Assembly: GCA_026419785.1 (NCBI GenBank)
Contig: JAODTK010001865.1
Coordinates: 310,001 to 374,000, forward strand
Reading direction: 5' to 3'
Source: Sclerodactyla briareus
Lineage: Eukaryota > Echinodermata > Holothuroidea > Dendrochirotida > Sclerodactylidae
Length of the DNA stretch: 64,000 bases
In this document: positions 58,270-64,000 of the stretch, piece after piece
How positions within the stretch are numbered: the stretch's first letter is position 1
How the letters are laid out: each line of letters begins with the position of its first letter
The notes under the pieces: model-generated
Databases searched by the model: none
What the model was told of the DNA's origin: nothing
The model's input: the letters and a program-made list of their open reading frames with translations, nothing else
Position numbers and translations under genes: made by a program

Positions 58270-61120
58270 AATACTCAATAAACCACAGAGACTCAATAAT
58301 AACAAAACTCATAGACCACAGAGGCTTGTAACGTTGTCGTTGACCACTTGAATTATACCCACCATAGTCTGAATACACTAGCCCTTGATCTCGGGACCCA
58401 CCAGGCATATTGTCATACGTATCTGTTAGTATGCAGTGTAAGGGAATATAACAGACTGGTAAGGCCACTAAGGCCGGGCCTAGAATAACCGTATGTCGTT
58501 CGTTTCATTTGACTACCGGTATCTCAAGAGCACATAGCCAGCTGACTGATCTCAATGATGGTGATTAAAGATCAGTTCTCCCATGGGATCCGGAGCTATA
58601 AATGTTCACCCCCTTGGTGTATTATATAGGCTATGTGTATGAGTCAACGTTACAGGCCTCTATGCAATAGGCACAAACACAGATTCAAACATTCGCGCGG
58701 AACACATACAAATAGTGATCAATGCAGGTCGTGATTCCGAATTTAAGACGTGACGGATTCTGTAAACGAAAACTGATTAAGACCAAACTGAAAAAAGTCC
58801 CTCAGTGGGAATATCTACAACAATCAATTAATATATTTCAATGGCAGAAATAACAATCAAGGTTCATGATGTACTTGCATTTCTTTGTGAAGATGTGGAT
58901 CCAGTGTCGGTATGGTACCATGGAGATAATATATCGTCTATTGTGCATGTGGGTTAATATAATAGCTCCATGGTTCTCAATGTTTTATATAATACTAGCT
59001 CATGGTACAGTGCGGATGCGAAATGCGACTTGACACAACGAATAGCTGATTCGCGCGAGTACAAACTTGGAGAGTATCTAAATCATATTTCTAAATCATC
59101 TGCATTTGGTTTATAGAAATAGGGACAAACTCCGTAGCGGCAAAATATCATCCAAATAGCACAGAGATTCGCATATTGGTGTATGCTACTGCCGTGGCAT
59201 GATGCCGCATCACGGCAAATTGATTCTATGGAATATCTTCCTAGTCATAAAGCAATTTATCGACTTCCCAGATGACTCTTGCACTTCACTACCTACTCGT
59301 GGATTTTATGCAGAGCAAGTCGACATCTTGCCTTCAGCGGAATAAATACGCATTTTTGTGTGCGTAAGTAGAACCCTAACCTCTCCAGTACTAGTACTTC
59401 CTCCTGTCGCCGTAAAGCCTGATTATCAATAAACAACTCACTCTAAGTTAAAGCGTATGAAAGTTGAAAAGTAGTTCAATTAGCCAGGCCTGCATTGTAA
59501 ACTAAACACCCAATGGTGTCGTAGCTTCGAACCACACACAATGCTAATTTTATTCCACAGAATGAAATACCTTTTTGTGTGACACAACTGATACCTAGAT
59601 TACACCCCGACTCAAATTCTTCTCAGGACCCACGTCCCCACCCAACCATGGTGTAACATTGGTCACTGATGACATCACCAGAATGGTGATGTCATCAAGA
59701 TATTTCACCGTACCCCATTCGACGCTCCAAAAACACTCTGGGTAAGAATGTATCCTGTTGAAAACCGACCTCTGTCGACCGTTCACCCTCCAAATTCCAG
59801 AAAACACGATGGGCACCACCTTCATGACAAGCGCAGTCCAAAGTTTGGGGCGGGGGTCAGAGCAACTGAGGGGGGGGGGGGTCCGAAGGCCTGATGGGAA
59901 ACAATTTTTTGTGTGAAAAATCTTAGAGACATGTATGAGGCCTTCCCCAAAAGTTGGGGGTCATGCACCTCATGACCCCACGACCCCCTAGTGGCTGCGC
60001 CCTTATTTCATGAGATACTTGCCGAGCAGAGGATCGAAACTTTAATTCAAGGTCAAGTGAAGTTTATGACCTGGATACTGTACTCTATTGTCAGCTCCGA
60101 ATCTTCCCCGTGGTACACGAAATTTAGATACCTCATGGCAATACGTTAATGTGGGTGCCAAGGTGAGGTGGGGGTACTCAATAATCACACGCAGATTGCC
60201 AACCCAGTATTTGTCCATGTTCCAACTCCATTGTGCCGAGCGCCTGGAAGACTGGCACCATTAGCGGAATTGCTAACTCGAGTTCCTTCAACCTCGTACG
60301 TGCAGTCGTGGACCTTTGGCATGGAGTTTCCATTTGCGCTGCAGCATGGCTCTGCATGGGGCTTGTAGCTCGACCTCAGAGTGACAATATCAAATACTCA
60401 CTGATCTCATCAGGTGCTGTCTGAAGACTTCCTCGCAGTAGTGATTTTGGAGATGCTTTTACATCACCTGTAAAGTTGACCTACATAACATTAACACTGA
60501 TGTTGACGGCCAAAATTTAGGAAGAGGAATTACATTGGGGTTAAGTGAGGCTCACGTCCGAGCATCTGCCTCTTCCTCCCTGTCAGGCTAATCATGGGGC
60601 CATCCCGGCTGGATAGAGTCCATTATCTGCTCCATTAATGTTTATACAAAATACATGCACATACATATAAGACACAAGAGAATTATTAATTGACAGGAAT
60701 AATGAAATAGGGGCAATTGAGAAGACAGCTACTTTAATTTATACTACAGTTTTTTTTGTACATTCATGTGTGGATGGAGAACAGTGAAGAACAGTGGCCA
60801 ACCCACGAGGGTCAACCAGGAACGTCGCGAGCGGGAGAGGGAGGGGGGGGGGTGGGTGGGGGTGTCTCAACCCCCCCCCCCCCAAAAAAAAATCGTCAGA
60901 GCGACCTCGCAGTAGGAATTTTTTCGAATATCCAGTTTGAATTTCGACAGATGTCAGATTGTGTATTTTTACGACTGAGGTCCTCGGCCCAGTCAACTAT
61001 GTAAATTTTCCAACTCAACCAACAGGCATATTCTTTATTCATGTAAAAACGATTGATTACAATTACAACAAAGGATGGTAATATTTGTTTTTCTGCACTA
61101 TAGAAAATAATGTGCAAAAT
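58270..61120. other. Non-coding stretch
   Basis: No gene is supported. G-rich patches at about 59850-60000 and C/G runs at 60842-60890 look like poly-G repeat debris. A GC-richer open frame at 60233-60424 (SSSFNLVRAVVDLWHGVSIC) has no recognised family. Confidence 0.35.
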
Positions 61121-61121
61121 T

Positions 61122-61468
61122 TTGCGCGCTTCGCGCGCAATACCAGTACTCTTTCCTTCAATCACGAACATATTTACAACAACGTGATTGGCTGTCGCGA
61201 TTGTATGACAATCAATTGTGTCTAGTGCTATGATTAGAGATTAGGGCAGTGATTAGATTCGCGTACAAACCAATACGGAAAAAGCTAGTAATGTGCGAAT
61301 TGACCCTCAAGCAGTATTTTACATTAGGCTAGTGTAACGTTGTAATCTCGCATGGATTTAAATATACGAATAGCGCCCTGAATAGTCAGCTGAAGGCGTG
61401 GACATACGAGATCCTGTTTTTCCAGATGTGCCGGGAACCCGGAAAAAATTTGCGCGCTTCGCGCGCAA
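61122..61468. repeat. Pair of identical hairpins TTGCGCGCTTCGCGCGCAA
   Basis: The 19-base hairpin occurs at 61122-61140 and 61450-61468, in the same orientation, 328 bases apart. It encloses the first part of repeat R2 copy 2. It could mark the ends of a nested short element. Confidence 0.6.
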
Positions 61469-62130
61469 TGGTGAATAGTAGTGCCAGCCTACAAAATCTG
61501 AACCCATTCTGGCCAAAAAGTTTTGTTTAAAGTCGTGGCACGTAAGACCGAGGTCTGACAAAATGTTCCAAATTTCCTCCCACTGATTCACAGAATTCTT
61601 GATTACAAAATTCCCAGGTGTGAAGCTTGGTACATGCAGCACAAAACGCCTGAAGGGGTCATTTCCGGTCATCTGGGGGGCTTGTGCAACTAAAAATTGT
61701 TTTGGACCGTGACGCTCTGCGCCAACCTATGGTGGCGCCTCCGCTTAGCTATTGAAGATAACATGCCCGAAAAACGGCGGAATTGTGGGTGCACTGTACC
61801 ATGATGTAGCTCAGTACAATTTGGCAGAAAAAATCACAAAATCCTGAGTAGCAGGTCGCATCTGAGGACGTGAAATGGAAAATTATTTCTGGTTTAGGAG
61901 TGTCATATGCCTCAAATGTCATTTAGGCCACCTGAATGCAAACATTCTCTAAAGTGGGAGGCGGAGGGATTCGGCGGTCCTCTGAAAAGTAAGATCTATA
62001 AATTCACTGAATCTTGCTGCCCTCGATTCAAAATCCTGAGCAGCAAGTCGCATCTACAGACGTAAAAATGCGAAATTATTTATGGAATTAAGTGAAGTGT
62101 TTTGGAGTGCTAATATTGCACCAAATTGCA
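61170..62130 (+). repeat. 1-kb-class dispersed repeat R2, copy 2
   Basis: Collinear with 36150-37345 (shared blocks are listed there). Inside it AAATCCTGAG.AGCA.GTCGC is duplicated at 61839 and 62031, 192 bases apart, a feature not obvious in copy 1. No coding content is recognised. Confidence 0.65.
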
Positions 62131-62134
62131 TCTA

Positions 62135-64000
62135 CTGTCACCGGAAAAAGCAAAAATTTTGCAAAGGGGAGGGGGACACCCCACTTCAGCACTCCGCTAA
62201 CCTATACAATCCCATGCACGCCACTAGATTTTACTAATATTTGCCACTGCTGCCCAGTGCTGTGTGTCAGTGGTGCGCTTGTGGGGACCAGCCGCCCGTC
62301 ACTACCCTCCAAACTTACAAATACCGACAGTGCCACTACGGCCAGTCTGAAAGCACTTGGTATCGAAGTACAGTTATAATTATGGTTGTGTTACTTGTGT
62401 ATCTCACTCGAGCCTTCATGGCCGAGTCGCCACCTTCCGTGAATTAGGTGGATAGAGATTGTCCCCAGTCCATCCACGAAAACAATTCTTAGATGAGATT
62501 GGCCTCAATTGACTCACTGAACTCCTTATCTGTGAACTGTCGGTCTCAGTTGATCCATTTTCAAGTTTACCAAACTTCTTAAAATAAAAAAGAGCCCCCC
62601 CCCAAAAAAAAAAAACTGCCAAAAATTGGAAACGCCAAAATGCACCTTTCAGTATAGGGGGTAGGGTGAGTTGGAAAAAATGAATCTGGCCAGTTGGAAT
62701 TCTTCACTTCTTCACCCCCAATCATATGATTGAGTATGACCCTTGCTACGTCCCTGGGGTTAACCCCCCCCCCCCATGACCCAGGTGATTAAACATTTTT
62801 TATCACAAAAACTGAAGAAAAAAAACCTTGGGTTTCTTAGGTCCCGACCCCCCCCCCCCCATACCCGAGAAACTTTCCGAGAAAGTCTCTCGGAACGCGT
62901 CTGATGGATAACAATAGTCTGTGCAGGACAAGATGAAGAGTAACCTTGAAATTGTAAGAAAGATAAATAGTAGGAAACAACAACACTGTAACATATTTTT
63001 CTGCTCACCTCTCCAGGCCAAAATTAATACTTCATCCCAACTAAATAATATTCTGCAGTGACATTTCGTGAGTAGCATTCATGGTTTTTACTCTATACTA
63101 AACTCAGAGAAAACAATTGCAGTAGAGGATGAATTTCGTGCAGGCAGTGAAGGGGAGCATGCACAAGTCTTGTAGGGCCTGCAAGGAGTCAAGAAAACAG
63201 TAAGGTGAGAGCCGAAGGGATATGGGGGTGGAGATTAGGACTTAGAAATGAGAGTGTTCCGACTTATTCTTTTCAGCAGTTAAGTTTTGTGAGCTAACCT
63301 AGCCTTGGCAGATGTTGATTTGACCATCCACCAACACATTCTTGACAACATTAGCGTTTTAATGGCTTAAAGAATTAGCGACAGCGCCTTTGTGGGAAAA
63401 GACAATTAGGACAAACTGGCAAGTCCAACTGACAAAGTGTCCCCCCCCCCCCAAAAAAAAAAAAAAAAAAAACTCTCCCCTGCTACCCGGTATGATTAAT
63501 TGGATTTGAACAAATGTGGACAGCAACCGCAACTTGCCCGGAAACTGATCCTGGTATAGCTGGCTGGCTGTGAACTTCTATTTGACGATAGAAGTAATGA
63601 ATAGACAAAAGGACCAAATGTTGGAAAGGCTGAACATGGAAAGCCAATGCGTAGCTAAAATAACAGCTGAATTTACAGGATAAGTGAGGAGGGGCATGCA
63701 ATTGTAAGGCATTGCGATAAGGTGGCCCATTACACTTTGGTGAGGGAAAAGATGAGGAGGAGGAAAAGATACCTGCAGTGATTCTTAAGCATCACAACCT
63801 TGGTCATGGCAGGGAGAGATGGCCGCGGCTCTGACAGGGCCGCAAACTGCCACAATTAAAACCAATGTGTTTTGTAAACACCTCCACTTGTTTACTAGGA
63901 AAACTACACAGAAGGCGAGGAGACAGCTGAATCATAGGGGAATTAATAGCAACCGGCATGAACATATATCATTCTACACTTCTTTCGAATCTTTTATTGC
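62135..64000. other. Non-coding stretch with poly-C/poly-A tracts
   Basis: It includes poly-G family A fragments (62740-62860) and C-then-A homopolymer pairs (62595-62613, 63440-63470). No gene is supported; a 95-codon frame at 62092-62379 overlaps the repeat end and lacks motifs. Confidence 0.35.

Overview
The window looks like nuclear DNA of a marine invertebrate animal, most plausibly an invertebrate deuterostome. The reasons are its intron-rich genes, AT-rich non-coding DNA, long poly-G/poly-C tracts, many short repeats with inverted ends, tRNA-derived SINEs and jockey-like LINE fragments. I cannot name the species. There is no bacterial, plasmid or CRISPR content. Most of the 64 kb is non-coding DNA and decayed repeats; most open frames under about 110 codons appear to be chance.

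Three host genes can be supported. (1) On the + strand, from about 35.4 to 49.5 kb, lie exons of a secreted subtilisin-family serine protease (peptidase S8, proteinase K/aqualysin type, with the end of an I9 propeptide). Five exons are recognised by sequence and a sixth is probable. Where the reading frame is unambiguous, splice phases agree between neighbouring exons. The exon for the oxyanion-hole Asn and the 5' exons were not found. (2) On the - strand, from about 55.9 to 52.9 kb, lie exons of a C-factor-like short-chain dehydrogenase/reductase. Its last codons and 3' flank are part of a 250-bp tandem duplication. (3) On the - strand, at 2.6-3.2 kb, a GC-rich exon of an unrecognised protein ends at a strong splice donor and lies downstream of a CpG-rich, promoter-like region (3.7-4.0 kb).

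Most of these exons carry one or two single-base frame breaks while splice sites, exon order and key motifs survive. One protease exon also has an in-frame TGA. This fits either an indel-rich, poorly polished assembly or recent pseudogenes; the sequence alone cannot decide.

The rest is a repeat landscape. It includes two fragments of one LINE family (11.8-13.1 and 26.4-27.2 kb), the second interrupted by a short poly-G repeat. There are several MITE-like families, including a 188-bp hAT-like element with a near-perfect 8-bp target duplication, and a 234-bp element with about 20-bp inverted ends and a second copy. There are tRNA-derived SINEs, and a 1-kb-class dispersed repeat present twice. 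Tandem arrays include a degenerate ~47-bp satellite (31.1-32.1 kb) with a 293-bp higher-order period, a three-unit ~130-bp repeat beside a protease exon, a ~50-bp minisatellite at 58 kb, and a 420-bp tetranucleotide array at 15.3 kb. Many of these repeats sit inside the protease introns.
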